Assembly (NCBI GenBank): GCA_963680875.1 | Contig: OY804579.1 | Coordinates: 53,644,036-53,708,035, forward strand | DNA: 64,000 nt | Reading direction: 5' to 3' | Source: Bathymodiolus brooksi | Taxonomy: Eukaryota; Mollusca; Bivalvia; Mytilida; Modiolidae | In this document: piece after piece, positions 1-11,490 of the stretch | Numbering within the stretch: the first letter of the stretch is position 1 | Layout: the number at the start of each line of letters is the position of its first letter | The notes under the pieces: model-generated | Told to the model about the DNA's origin: nothing | Database searches by the model: none | Seen by the model: the letters and a program-made list of their open reading frames with translations, nothing else | Program-made: the position numbers and the translations under genes

Positions 1-149
1 CATATGCAAAGGCGTAGCATCCATTGAGGCAACCAGTTGCCTCGGTAAATATATGTATAATGGATAAACACAACACCTTAAGATATAACTAAATCGTAAC
101 CATTAACCGACTATTGAAACAATGACACCAGCAGAAATTGCGAGAGTCT

Positions 150-517
150 TTGACTGGTACAGTACCGACCTACCTAACCTTTCAACGGGAAATCCACCGC
201 TGGAGTACGTTCTGTCAAGATCTTAAAGACAAGCCATCCTCCCTATCCGATGCTTTCATTTTGACTGACCGGATTATTACCCAAACATTCGCGAAATCTT
301 CCACATTCTACTAATCGTGCAAATAGGATCCGTGCCATGTAAACGATCTTTTTCTGCTTTGATGCGTCTAAAACAATGGAACAGAACAACAATGGTCGAG
401 GACAGACTAAACGGGTTAGCATTATTTCACATTCACAGAGACGTAAATGTTGACAGGATCAAAATACTAGACAAATTTGATACGGGTAATAGAAGAATTG
501 GCGCTCTCCACTTGTAA
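150..517 (+). pseudogene. hAT-family transposase C-terminal fragment, frameshifted
   Basis: This is a remnant of the C-terminal dimerisation region of a hAT transposase. From about 162 one frame reads a stretch with FQREIHRWSTF and SSLSDAF. Near 270-280 a one-base shift moves the match to a frame reading DYYPNIREIF, then CKRSFSALMRLKQWNR, TTMVEDRLNGLALFHIHRD and ILDKF, ending at a stop at 515-517. The RSFSALxRLK and RLxGLALxxIHRD blocks are hallmarks of the hAT dimerisation domain. No zinc finger or DDE core is present, so it cannot be active. It stands alone, with no terminal repeats recognised nearby. Confidence 0.8.
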
Positions 518-2152
518 ATTACTTTGCTGACATTTGCTCGTTAGTCTGACATTTGAAGTTTATATTTTTTTAGCAGGTTTTGAGATAATGAATACTCGTC
601 TGTACATCCGTCGGTCGTCAATGTAACCGACCCTCTCTTTCAACTATCAATTTGTCTGAATAAGGGTTATGTTAATAATAATAATTTTGATAATAATAAT
701 TTTATTGTTCAACCGCATGCATACAATGGGTTTGACAAATGCATACACAAACATTATTAAGTAGTAACAATAATAGACACTGTAAAAAGCAATATCATTT
801 CAAGTGGGGAAAAGACAGTTATGTTATGTTTGAGTCATATATCTTATAAATATGCTTGAAGATCCCCTGGTGTGTCAATCAACTCTTAAATCACGTAGGA
901 TTGTAAGGAGCGTAATGAACATTTTACGGGGATGAACGCATAGCTTCATGTATTCTAATGTCAATAATTAAAAAAAAAATACTTGTGACTAATTTGCCAA
1001 ATTAGAATAATAACTACCATCAAAACGTCAAAATCTTAACCCCCCCCCCAAAAAAAGTCGATAGTTTCTAAGGGACTGCGCCCTCAGACCCCCTGCCTCG
1101 GTAAAATTCCAACCCAAGCTACGCCCATGATATGATGTATTTTCTGTATCTATATTCTTATTGTAAGAAACTTGATCTTATGGTAACAAACCTTTCGTGA
1201 ACCTCAGTTTAATAGATTATAATTGCTAAAACAACAGTATGCGCCAATTGTGATTTTAAGAAAGTTGACGTTCGGGGAACACACCCTAGATTTTTATTAA
1301 GCATTTAGTCTTGTATTTGAAATATTAATAAGATATGTATATAAAGGAACACCAATGAACACATGTATTTCATCTTTCTTTTTCTTTGCAAGTTTATTAT
1401 ATGTCAAGGATGACACAACCGAAATTTCAAATTGTAAAACCAGAGGTGGCGGAGCAAGGTGGTGTGCATGACTGCCCTATTGAATTCAGGTCGAATTACG
1501 TTCCGATTTGAAAGTATTTTCATAATTGGCTTAAAAATACCTTTAATTACATTTTGTATAAAAGAAAATACTGTGTACAATGTGTCCGAGGAGTTGCATG
1601 TTTGCCTAAAATTTATCAATGTTATTTCAACAAAATTCTACACTTGAAAGTTAAGAATTGATGCCAACAGAATATAATTTAGACAACTTTCGCCTGATAC
1701 TAAATATTAAACATACCATTAATTGACTATGAGTTTTCGACAAATTATTTTGATAATAGCAGAACATATTTTGCTATTTAAAAAATAAATAAAAGCTAAA
1801 TGTGTCATGGTCATCAATTCAATTCAATTCAATTCAATGCAAAGCTTTATTTAGAGTCGATATAAATCATACATATAACACAAGCTCTAATGAGCTTTTA
1901 AAATCGACTAAAAGCTCGTAGTTTTAAAATTATCGATCGATCCAGTCGAAAATGACATCAAATTACGAACGATTTCTTATTGCATTGGGGTTAATTAATT
2001 TCGGGAAAAGACACTAAATTATCTTCAATATGTTATAGTTCCACTATTTACTGAAATGTAGTTTTATGTCAGATATAAGAAGAATTGCATAAATGAAAAA
2101 AAAATATTCAGAAATGCTTATATTATAAAATTTGGAGAACTGATGAATCAAA
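518..2152. other. no gene seen; AT-rich repeat-derived DNA
   Basis: No coding signal. It holds an imperfect ATAATA microsatellite at 673-708, a C-tract at 1041-1049 followed by a short GC-richer block (to about 1125) that looks like an old mobile-element end, and short AATTC tandem repeats near 1817-1837. Short open frames at 1404-1647 look like chance. Confidence 0.5.
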
Positions 2153-2335
2153 CACAGGCACTCGTTTCATATATATATATATATTTGTTTACTATCTATG
2201 TCTATCTTTATGGATATTTTCATATATATATTTGTTTACTATCTACGTCTATCTTTATGGATAGACGTAGTTACGTCTATCTTTATGGATAGACGTAGTT
2301 AGTAAACAAATATATATATGAAACGAGTGCCTGTG
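2153..2335. repeat. foldback (inverted-repeat) element, 183 bp
   Basis: The outer arms 2153-2178 and 2310-2335 are near-perfect inverted complements (cacaggcactcgtttcat against atgaaacgagtgcctgtg). Inside lie an inverted tttgtttacta / tagtaaacaaa pair and repeated copies of ctacgtctatc...gatagacgtag. The whole unit could fold into one long hairpin. It has no coding capacity and is probably a non-autonomous foldback or MITE element. Confidence 0.75.
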
Positions 2336-2485
2336 GAATCAAAGCCAAAATAGCAAAATTTTTAAAAACCTGTGTGTATTTATTAGATCTGTTAACAGTG
2401 TGTGACCTCCTGGTTGACTTTAGTATGCAAACTTCACCATGTTGTATATATTGCACAAACTTTATATTTATTTATTCATTTATTT

Positions 2486-2774
2486 ATTGTATAGTTGTAT
2501 GGGCCGTCGTGGTCGTGGTCGTATAGTTGAATTTATAACTACCTGTGTAATCAGTGCCTATCACAACTAACGTTGTGAGTTCGAATTCCGCTCATGGCGA
2601 GATATACTCGATACAACATTATGTGATAAAATGTGTAAGCGACTTGTGGCATGTCGGTGGTTTTCTCCAGGTACTCCGGTTTCCTCCATCGATACAACTG
2701 ACCGCCACGATGTAACTGAAATATTGTTGAAAGTGGCGTTAAACACAATGAACCAAACCATTGTATAGTTTTAT
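2486..2774 (+). mobile_element. SINE-1 copy with target-site duplication
   Basis: Full-length copy of the commonest SINE in the window (call it SINE-1), body about 2501-2759. It has a tRNA-like head (gggccgtcgtgg start; pol III B-box-like gagttcgaattcc), a central block with ctccggtttcctcca, and the tail core gaaatattgttgaaagtgg. A 15-bp duplication with one mismatch flanks it (2486-2500 and 2760-2774, attgtatagtt(g/t)tat), as expected for retroposition. Confidence 0.85.
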
Positions 2775-3034
2775 ATCTGTAAACCATTGTACTTACAAAG
2801 GAGATATATGTAATATTTTTATCAAAATAGTGTCGGTCAAAAGCCCACTATTGTGTTGTATTGTTATTTAAATATGCCGACTATAAATAAAACTTATCTT
2901 GTCTTATCTTATTACCGTATATCTGCTCACTTGGCACCTTTTTTTTTCTTTGTCGCCCAGAGAAAGGGAGGCAAGAGAGAATATTTAATTTTGATTAGAT
3001 TGGAAATTGAAATCATTATGTTCGGGTCAAACAA

Positions 3035-3249
3035 CGTGGTGGTCGTGATCATATGGTAGTTGGATTAACTGGTGTTGTTAGTTCGAATCCTGTCAGGTCA
3101 AGGTGTACAACATTATGTGATAACGTTTGTCAGTGACTTGCGGCAAGTCGGTGGTTTTCTTCTGGTTCTCCGGTTTCCTCCATCAATAAAACTGACCGCC
3201 ACAATATAGCTAAATTATTGTGGAAAGTGGCGTTAAATACCATAAAACT
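3035..3249 (+). mobile_element. SINE-1 copy, internally deleted head
   Basis: It has the same B-box region (ttagttcgaatcc), central block and tail (gtggcgttaaataccat) as the copy at 2501, but about 50 bp shorter because the segment between the A-box-like ggtagttgg and the B box is missing. No clear target duplication. Confidence 0.8.
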
Positions 3250-3420
3250 AAAAACCTAACCGACCTAATCATAGAAAATGATAGATCCAGATTATAAGAA
3301 CCTGTTATTAATTTTTTATGTGTAGCTTTAATTTAATCAAAGATTCATTGTCTGGAAATTAAACAATACTAATGTTGACTGGAAAAATACGGCCACAGTA
3401 TTAAATTGCGTGAGCGCGAG

Positions 3421-3768
3421 ATGGCAAGATGAAGAAGACAGACCGCCGATTTCGATATTTTGGGCTAGCCCGTGCTTCGCAGGTGACAGCGAAAGCTACA
3501 ATCCTCTATGGAACTTAGAGAGATCTACAGGACACGTTCCCCATACGATCGCAAATATTTACTATCCCGAACTCTCTGGTTATTTCAAAGAGTCCAAACC
3601 AAGTTCCGAATCGGTACCGATTCAGGAACCGACCCCTCTGGTATGCAAAGAAGGCCCCCGTTTACGAACATGAAAATACAAATCCCTGTGGTACCACAGG
3701 AGAAAATAATCAAAATATGAGCTCACGTAAAATGTGGGGACCGACGTGTCCCGTCTTCATCTTGCCAT
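3421..3768. mobile_element. MITE-like element with 15-bp inverted ends
   Basis: A perfect 15-bp inverted repeat, atggcaagatgaaga (3421-3435) and its complement (3754-3768), bounds a 348-bp segment of higher GC than its flanks. No transposase is present. Short open frames inside (3410-3720) match no family I recognise. The superfamily and target duplication are undetermined. Confidence 0.5.
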
Positions 3769-3962
3769 ATCCCGCCAACGATGTGTCCAAAACTGTGACA
3801 ATTTTATTAAGTCATATAATACAGTACAAATGTATATACAATAATTATAAACTATAAGATATTAAATGAAAATATTTGTCAAATGCAATTTAAAATTGAA
3901 ACTATATTTCCTTATAAAAGTCTTTATATAAGCTTTTGACAAAGTTCCTTAAATATGTCCAG

Positions 3963-4208
3963 CTTCTGATGTTCGATTGAGTCAAAAAGAAAATCAATAC
4001 AATTATATATAACGATAAGAATAGAAAATCTAAAATTTGAAAAACACTTAATACTCTCCAGTGTCAGTTATCTCTCCGGCTGATGTTCGATTGAGTCAAA
4101 AAGAAAATCAACGTATTTCAATATACAATTATATATAACGATAAGAATAGAAAATCTAAAATTTGAAAAACACTTAATACTCTCCACAGTGTCAGTTATC
4201 TCTCCGGC
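3963..4208. repeat. tandem duplication, two copies of about 115-130 bp
   Basis: Two adjacent copies both run from gatgttcgattgagtcaaaa to gtcagttatctctccggc (about 3963-4080 and 4081-4208). The second carries an extra ~13 bp (cgtatttcaatat) and a 2-bp insertion. This is a local duplication with no coding signal. Confidence 0.8.
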
Positions 4209-4861
4209 GTGGAACGCCCTTGTGAATAAAGTTCTCCATTGGTTTTCCCTAAATGTCCATTGAGTTGGGCTCTAGTCCATGTCAGCGACAAATCTGAAAT
4301 ATTAACAAAACAGCAGCAGAATCTGGTCCATTATTGCAGCAAAGGGGATAAGGAGTTGGAGGGGCGGTGGGTGGGATATTTTGTTGACAATGTGCCTGTT
4401 GTCGAAAATTGGATGCTGGGAATGTGTGACGTCGCAGATTGTATAAATGACGTTTGCGATCCGGAGACAATCCGGTTTTCGGATTTCCAAAATTCTAAAA
4501 CTTAAGTTAAGACTAAGTTCACTTTTATTAAATCCGTTTATCCTTTAACGATAAACTTAACTAATTTCAGATATGACTCGAGATTCTGCTAAATTAATAC
4601 CGACTTCAAAAAGATATACATGTACAATCATCTGATTGATATATTGATTAAGAGAGAGAGCGCATGTGCGACAAGAAAGACGCAAAAATTTCGCGGAGAG
4701 AAAATCAAGAGATACTAACTTTTTTTTGTGATTATCACTTAAATTTGATAAAGAGTGAAACATATATAGAAGCATGTAGGTCACATTAGCTTGGTAAGTC
4801 GGTACTCAACCCCAATACACCATCTCGTCCTAACGCCACCACCTTCGTTTCAACAAATCAG
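4209..4861. other. no recognisable gene; flank of the CR1-like element
   Basis: An 88-residue open frame at 4239-4505 has no recognisable motif and is probably chance. The rest may include 5' untranslated sequence of the retrotransposon whose ORF1 starts at 4862. Confidence 0.4.
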
Positions 4862-5620
4862 ATGACAAAAAATAAACTCAGAAAATTCATCAGTAAACCT
4901 AGAGAACCTCCATCAGGCAAAAGAACACACCAACCAATAATATTAACAGATAGCAAAGGCAATTACTTGAAAAAATATGCCTGCCACGATGTTGAAAAAC
5001 AAATAGTCTGGCTACCCAAAAGTGGAGCAAAAATAGAAGACAGCACACAGTGGCTCAAGTCTAAAATATCCAAGAAAATAATAAATTACGGCGACATATG
5101 GCTATACGTGTGGATGGGAACTTGTAATCTCACATCAAAAAACAAGAAATACATCTTATTTAAATCCGAAAACGACGAAGAAGTTGATAGAATTATATCT
5201 AAGTATAATGAAATTATAAAAATTATCAACAGATACCCAGGTATCAAAGTAACATTCCTGGAAACACCAGTCTACTCTATCAAAAACTGGAATGAATCAA
5301 AAGGACACAAAGACCCCAATGTATTTGTAGAACAAGATGAAAACCTGTCAAAGCAAATATACACATTAAACGGCAAAGTCAGAGAAATAAACAACAGTCT
5401 TGGCACACATTCGCCAGATTTTTCATCAGATCTGAGAGCCAACGACAAGTACCGGTGTGGAAAGGACAGGAAACTGAAGACCAAAAAATATTACAACTTC
5501 AAATTATACTCAGACGGCATCCATCCAGGCAGCCTGCTATCAAAAACCTGGTTAAGGAAAATATCAGAACAGGCCAAAAGAGATTGCTGGGAAAGTATCA
5601 GCAATAGTAACACGAACTAA
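4862..5620 (+). CDS. ORF1 of a CR1-like non-LTR retrotransposon, SGNH-type domain
   Basis: An uninterrupted 252-residue frame from ATG to TAA. The product has an ILTDSKGNYL block near residues 27-36 (the Asp-Ser of an SGNH/GDSL-like fold), a WMGTCNLTSK block near 84-93 in the place of the Gly/Asn blocks, VTFLETPVYS near 129-138, and SDGIHPG near 218-224 matching the terminal Asp-x-x-His block. Esterase-like SGNH domains are known in ORF1 of CR1-type LINEs, where their role in RNP formation or membrane contact is not settled. It lies 45 bp before an ATG (5666) that opens the ORF2 remnant, which fits an ORF1-ORF2 order. It is much better preserved than ORF2. It could be a domesticated gene, but the neighbouring ORF2 pieces argue for an element ORF. 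Confidence 0.65.
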   Translation: MTKNKLRKFISKPREPPSGKRTHQPIILTDSKGNYLKKYACHDVEKQIVWLPKSGAKIEDSTQWLKSKISKKIINYGDIWLYVWMGTCNLTSKNKKYILFKSENDEEVDRIISKYNEIIKIINRYPGIKVTFLETPVYSIKNWNESKGHKDPNVFVEQDENLSKQIYTLNGKVREINNSLGTHSPDFSSDLRANDKYRCGKDRKLKTKKYYNFKLYSDGIHPGSLLSKTWLRKISEQAKRDCWESISNSNTN

Positions 5621-5665
5621 ACAGTTGCAGTAAACAGATTTAGTCAGCGTGGGTTTTTCCGCACT

Positions 5666-5836
5666 ATGCTGATCATCATGTTTACACTGACTGTTATATT
5701 GCTGATGCACATAATCCTGAGCAACACCAAAGAGACAACATCATGGGACCATCTAATTCATAACTTGATGAACACCAAGATGCATAGTGCAGGTAGACGG
5801 CCACTATGCCTGCCAACAAATACAAAAACGTATTAA
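5666..5836 (+). pseudogene. N-terminal piece of CR1-like ORF2, cut by an insertion
   Basis: An ATG-initiated frame of 56 residues, starting with a hydrophobic stretch (LIIMFTLTVILLMHIIL) like a signal or membrane segment, then RRPLCLPTNTKTY and a stop. The last codons run into Penelope-like sequence. The matching continuation, with a 2A peptide, resumes near 6948 on the far side of that insertion. Hydrophobic N-termini just before a 2A motif are known in non-LTR elements of marine invertebrates. Confidence 0.6.
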
Positions 5837-6947
5837 TATTTGTTGTGTTAGGTTACAATTCTACAAAATTCAAAAAAGTAAAACATGCTACTCCAAGGAA
5901 CAAGTGATCAGTATGCTGGAGTTCCTCATCGATAACATATTTGTCTCCTTTGGAGGGACACTGTTTCAGCAGATCGTCGGCATACCAATGGGTACGAATT
6001 GTGCCCCTCTTCTAGCCGATTTATTTTTATACTCATATGAGTCGGAGTTTCTTCAAAAGCTTGTAAAAGATAAGAAGATTCATGAGGCTAGAGCCTTTAA
6101 TTTCACATACAGGTATATTGATGACGTTTTATCTATCAATAATTCTAGATTTGCAGAATTTCTTCCATTGATATATCCTCCAGAGCTGGAAGTTAAAGAG
6201 ACCACCGATACAGCTTCGTCCGCATCATTTTTGGACTTATACCTCGAATTTGACGACAGTGGTCAACTCAGTACTAAAATTTATGATAAGCGGGACGACT
6301 TCAATTTTAAAATCATAAATTTTCCAAACATGTGCAGCAATATACCAGCTTCTCCTGCATATGGTGTTTACATCTCGCAATTGATTCGCTATGCAAGGGC
6401 CAGTAGCAATTATTCTGATTTCCTGAAACGTCATCTTCATCTGAGAAACAGGCTACTGGACCAGGGTTATAAAAAGATTCGCCTTATTCGATCTCTTAAA
6501 AAGTTTATATTCCGATACCAAGATCTTGTCAAAATATATTCCGTCTCTGCAGAAACGATTATAAGCGATGCATTTTCATATAGTGAAAATGTATAAAGAT
6601 AAAGAAGTCAAGAAAGATGTAAAAAATATTTGTTTATCAATGTGTGACGTAAAAGTGTTTTTGATATTTACTTCACTGAATATGGTACTGCTTTGACAAC
6701 TATTTTACCTATTTTGTTCCTGTATTTAAATACTGTTATAGTGACAGCCGGAACCTTTGAACCGTAATGAGAGCGGGTGGTTTGGCGCTTTAAAATCTGA
6801 TTCAACCCACCATTTCTTTAGAAATGCCTGTACCAAGTCAGGGTCATTACGGTTTTCACAGTTTTCCGGTTGTTGACTGATTTTGTCTGTTTATATAATT
6901 ATGAGTTTTGACTTTCCCTTTGTAAGATTGTTCGAAGTTCGGTAATT
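5835..6947 (+). mobile_element. Penelope-like retroelement (PLE) insertion, 5' truncated
   Basis: The segment between the two halves of the CR1-like ORF2. It starts inside reverse-transcriptase coding sequence (FVVLGYN-like block at about 5840) and runs through a 3' region of about 350 bp. That region holds an imperfect stem (gcgggtgg...caacccacc) and the block aaatgcctgtaccaagtcag, which I associate with 3' ends of such elements in molluscs. The exact right edge (6940-6948) is uncertain, and no clean target duplication can be read. Confidence 0.7.
5865..6596 (+). pseudogene. PLE reverse transcriptase, truncated at the N-terminus
   Basis: This frame encodes the palm and thumb of a Penelope-type reverse transcriptase. 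In order it shows YSKEQVISMLEFLIDNIFV, GIPMGTNCAPLLADLFLYSY (the fingers/palm PMGxxxAP motif), the catalytic YIDD block (RYIDDVLS), SASFLDL, YDKRDDFNF and IPASPAYGVYISQLIRYARA, then a thumb region to a stop at 6594-6596. The open frame begins at 5787, but residues before KIQKSK come from the host CR1 sequence and a frameshifted N-terminus. No GIY-YIG endonuclease follows. The frame is intact over about 240 residues, suggesting a fairly young insertion, but the missing 5' part makes it non-autonomous. Confidence 0.8.
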
Positions 6948-8395
6948 TTGTTATTACCCTTATTAACTATAATACTATCAGGAGACATAGAACTAAATCC
7001 CGGACCACACAAGAAAGCCAGTGTCTATCCATGTGGACTTTGTGAATTACCAGTTACATGGAACTGCCAGGGAGTTTGTTGCGATGACTGTAGCATATGC
7101 CATCACAAATCCTGCAGAGTTATGTACACAGGACTATGAACTACTAGAAAGATATAATGTACAGTGGCTGTGCTGCAAATGTGAAAGAATCAATGTTAGC
7201 ACATTCACATTCAGAAGTTACGAATTGGAATTATCAAACATATACGAACCAATTTCTGACTTAAACATTACCCTAGAGTCCATACCATCTGTATTTAGCC
7301 CACTAAAAGCAAACAGTCCAAACAGCTATACAGGAAACTCTACTAGATCAAGATCCACAAGGAACTCTCCTAGATCATACCTAAGCAGCAATCCATATGA
7401 CACACCAGTGAAGAAAAACATGCGCATCATGAGTCAATTGCCGCAGTATTAAAGATAAACGAGCAGAATTTGAAACAGCCCTGCATTTTCTTAAACCAGA
7501 TATAATCTGTGCAACAGAATCGTGGCTAAAAGGTGTCAAACCAGGAGTAAACCCCACCAAAGATGCTATAAAATCTAGCGAAATCTTTCCACCAAACTAC
7601 AATGTCTACAGGAACGATAGAGGAATACTATGAGGAGTATTCATACTCGTTGAAAAATCTATCACCTCAGTGGAACAAACATCTTTCATCACAGACGGAG
7701 AAATAGAATGGGTAAAAGTAAAAATGAAAAACAACAAAGACCTATTAGTAGGATCATTCTATATGCCACACAGAGAACAAAAACACCTTGAGGAACTAAG
7801 TAAGTCCCTGGAAAAAATTGAAAACCACAACATAACAAACATAGCATTAACAGGGGATTTCAATTGCTCTGACATAAGATGGGACACACAAACAGCATGT
7901 GGACCAGACAGAGAGATACAACAAGGACTAGCTGACCTAATGGGTGCGAACAACCTAACCTAAATACACGACTCGCCAACTCGGGAAAACAATCTGTTAG
8001 ACCTAGTATTTGTATCAAATCCAACACTAGTAAAATCATCTGTAAATGTTCCTGGGATATCAGATCATGAAATTATAATAACAGACTTTGAGACTAAAGT
8101 ACATCACCAAAACACAACACCCAAGAAATGCTACATCTACAGTAAAGCTAACTGGAACACAATAAATAAAGATATAAATACACTAAATGAAATAGTAGAA
8201 GAGAAGCAAAAGAATGGAGAAGATGTACATCAGCTTTGGGATATTTTCAAGAAACACCTATTTGGGACCATGAATAACAACATTCCAAATAAAGAAATCA
8301 AATCACGAAACAACATACCATGGGTCAAGAGGAAAGAGCGGAAAATGTTAAAAAAGAACCAGCGGCTATACAAACAATCACGAAAAACTAGTAAG
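6948..8395 (+). pseudogene. CR1-like ORF2: 2A peptide, PHD-like finger and endonuclease; reverse transcriptase missing
   Basis: Continuation of the ORF2 begun at 5666. In order: a 2A-like peptide (6981-7007); a cysteine-rich PHD-like finger (YPCGLCELPVTWNCQGVCC, DDCSICHHKSC, then WLCCKCERIN after a frameshift near 7125-7140); a Ser/Asn-rich linker; and an endonuclease-exonuclease-phosphatase domain with ATESWLKG (about 7511), LTGDFNCSDIRWD (about 7845) and the ISDHEIIITDF catalytic block (about 8058). The frame is broken again near 7432, by TGA near 7633 and by TAA at 7961. After a basic linker (about 8330-8395) the expected reverse transcriptase is absent, so the element is 3' truncated or rearranged. 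It cannot be functional. Confidence 0.8.
6981..7007 (+). other. 2A-like ribosome-skipping peptide (GDIELNPGP)
   Basis: The codons read GDIELNPGP, matching the D-(V/I)-E-x-N-P-G-P consensus of 2A peptides, which make the ribosome skip the Gly-Pro bond. All consensus residues are present. It sits between the hydrophobic ORF2 N-terminus and the zinc finger, as in other non-LTR elements. Confidence 0.85.
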
Positions 8396-9347
8396 TGCTG
8401 GAGCAAAAGCGGACTGAGGGTTACGTTATCGTATCTATGGAAATACATGTATATGTGAACAAATGAATGAACGAACACTGTGTAGTAAGGAGACGGTTCA
8501 GTCGTTAAAGGGAAGCAACAACTAACGTTATACATTTATTTTAGATAATCTTCGCAATTTAAAACTATTACAGAGATAATCACACAAACTAGATATAAAG
8601 GTGATTTCTTCATTAACCATGATCCAAGAAAATATTGACCAAAGAAAGATAACTCAAATTTAAAAAATCGCTCTAACGATTCCAACTCAACATTTGATAG
8701 AGTTATGCCCCCTTTAATAAAACACAAACATGATCGAGATTAAAAATAGCGTATGACAACACACAATGAATTACAATTATATGAAAAAAACACGTTTTTG
8801 TTTGATTACTTAAAGAAAATAACAATGAAAACAATAAAACAAAAACTAAAGCAAAACCCCCCCCCCAAAAAAACCTGGTTGCTGCTTCAGCCTTGGGACA
8901 GAAAACAAAAAATAGGCATGGTAAAATCCAAACTGTACACATGAATCTATTTTAAATGACATTCTTATTCGTATGTTAAAGAAACCCAGTTTATTTTATA
9001 TAATCAAATATAATTATTATTAGAATTATAGTACCCTCAGCACTTTTTGCGAAGAGTAAATCCTTCAAATCAAAAAACCAAAATCAGATTTTAAAAGAAA
9101 TTTGTTGTACCTTTTTTTCTTTTGCGGTATACCAACATGTAACGACACCCAACCCAATATGAGGGTCACTTCAGAGTTCGTAGTTTTAACTTACCTATCT
9201 GTGATGAGCCTACTAAATTTTTAGGTATCAAAACCGACTGCATGCCAAGAGCTGTTGTCCGATTGGTCAATATATTTATTGTTTTATTTATGCAACACGA
9301 TTTCCATGTCAGATCACGTTCGAGTCGTTCAGCAGTCATACAGTAAG
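8396..9347. other. no gene seen
   Basis: AT-rich DNA with a C9/A6 tract near 8858-8872. The open frames at 8230-8944 lack recognisable motifs and are taken as chance. Confidence 0.45.
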
Positions 9348-9520
9348 TGCCACTGATGGAGCAGGCACTGCTTACCCGTGAGGAGCACACGCTTTTTAAT
9401 AGGGTGTGTGTTGCTCAATATTTAGTTTTCTGTGTAGTGTTTTGTGGACCGTGGCATTGTATGTTCATCTTCGATTTACCTTTTTTTATCCACTTTGTTA
9501 TCTTCAGACTATTCTTAACA
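9348..9520 (-). repeat. dispersed repeat family B
   Basis: Read on the minus strand it contains gaagataacaaag, then acactacacagaaaacta, a ttgagcaacacacaccc block and gggtaagcag...cctgctcc. The same order of blocks recurs at 11491-11702, 43541-43664, 46734-46831 and 55915-56014. It looks like a non-autonomous dispersed element common in mollusc genomes; I cannot assign a superfamily. Confidence 0.65.
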
Positions 9521-10710
9521 ATGTATTTGATACCAGAGAAAGCGAACATAAAATATATATATGCCATCTGCTGTCAATGCCCTCTCTTTATTGCTAATGA
9601 TCTGTTGCTAGTAGAAACTATTGGTAAGAAGACCTTATGGAAATTTGTTCAAACACGACTTGGTGACAAAGCTAAAACTTTTTATTGACCATTTACAAAG
9701 CAAATCACTCAAAGCCTTTAGTAGTCTTTAACAAAGATCAAAAATAAAATCTTCACAACAGAAAGAACACTGCCTAAAGAAATGTTGTGCAGACAGCTCT
9801 TTGATTCTTTCAGAGGAAAATAATCTTGTCCTATAAAATAAAATTAGTAGCTTTAACAAATAAACGATGTTGCAAAAAAAGTTCAATTAAGCATTGCTGT
9901 ATTTGACAGGCAATAAAAAATACACATCTATATCCAATTTAATGGGCAGGACACGTTTCTGTAATTATAACTTTTATCAGGTAGGGTCATAGTCAAAAGA
10001 CGGGAAAGTCAAATGATTTAATAGTATTTGGGAGAAAGCAGTCCAAAAGGCTTAAACAGGATAGCCAAAAAAAAAAAAAAGCATGAATGGCGGTGACCAC
10101 GTTCTCTTGTAAGCTCTTATTAGTGTGTCTGGTAATTGGTTATTTTTCTCAAAAGTTTTTTTTCACTCTACCGAGGGCTAAAAATGCTATTTTCTGACAA
10201 ACACATCAAAAGTAAATAAAATCAGGCTACATCTGGATAACAAATTACAACCTACTTACACAAACCAAGTAATTTCTGGTTTTATGGTCTTATGGTCTCC
10301 AGATTGTACCCTCTGGATGGAGATATTATATTTCTGTTTCGCGAGTTAGCATTTGACATTTATCATACACGTAGATTATTGTAATTAATATCCCTACGGC
10401 ACCCCTGTAATCCTGGACATGACGACGGATGAAGCATTTATAGCAGACAATGCTTATTATAATGATCAGAAATGAAAAGAAATATGAATACATGTTAACT
10501 CTATTAAAAATATCCAGTCTGAGTTGGTGATACCCTTGGAACAAAGTCCGCCAGTAGTGACAGGGCCGGTCTCTTAGGAGGTGCCGGACCCAATACTGTT
10601 CTCTGCAAAACCTGCAGTGTGTTGTTGTGTGTGCAGCCTAGAGTAGGTAACTCCAGCGCGGGGACCATTTGGGAGCAATTGGTCCAATTGGCGTAATGCC
10701 GACCCTTAAC
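9521..10710. other. no gene seen
   Basis: AT-rich DNA with an A-tract near 10068-10081. No motif-bearing frame, RNA gene or clear repeat boundary recognised. Confidence 0.45.
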
Positions 10711-11235
10711 AATGGTCTTCCCCGGTGATATTGATAAATGTGTTAATGCATCCGGATCAACTCCAGTTCATGGATTCGAAGTTGGTGGTACTCTCGGTCC
10801 ACCCGCAGTGGTCTTTACCCGGTACCCGGTATTGATAAATGTATTAATGCTTCCGGTCCAACTGAAGGTCATGTATTATAAGTTGGTGGTACTCTCAAGA
10901 CAACCTGTCCACCACCAGTGGTCTTGTTCCGGTGGTATTGATAAATGTATTAATGCTTCCGGCCCAACTGAAGGTCATGTATAATAAGTTGGTGGTACTC
11001 TCAAGACAACCTGTCCACCACCAGTGGTCTTCATCTGGTGGTATTGATAAATGTATTAATGCATCCGGCTCAACTCCAGGTCATGCATTATAAGTTGGTG
11101 GCACTCTCAAGACAACCAGTCTACCAGCAGTGGTCGTTCACCCGGTGGTATTGATAAAGATAATATTGTATCCGGCTCAACTTCAAGGTTGGTGGTAAAC
11201 TCGGAACAAAGTCTGCCAACAAGGGACTTCACTTG
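10711..11235. repeat. tandem array, about 106-bp unit, about 5 copies
   Basis: The marker ttgataaatgtattaatgc recurs at about 10730, 10831, 10937, 11043 and 11150 (spacing 101-107). Each unit also has agttggtggtactctc and ccaccagtggtctt. The last copy is degenerate. The period is not a multiple of three, and the 90-residue frame across it is incidental. Confidence 0.85.
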
Positions 11236-11490
11236 CTGGTATTTAAACACACCCTACGCATGTGGTCATTGAAGTAAAATGTTACATCATTTGAATGGGT
11301 AAGGTGGTTAAAACTGTAAGGACATCTCATCTCCCAATAAAACGCGATCACAGGACAACCGGGACATGAACACGATTGCTACGGGAGACGAAGATCATCA
11401 AAATATTTCAAATTAATTCTACTTGGACTATCATGCTTTTATGATCTTTTCGTTCAATACTTTTAATTTGTATTCAATGAATATTTACGG

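Noticed and set aside
4239..4505. 88-residue frame as a host exon
   Set aside because: No domain or motif, no convincing splice sites, and competing frames on the other strand over the same bases.
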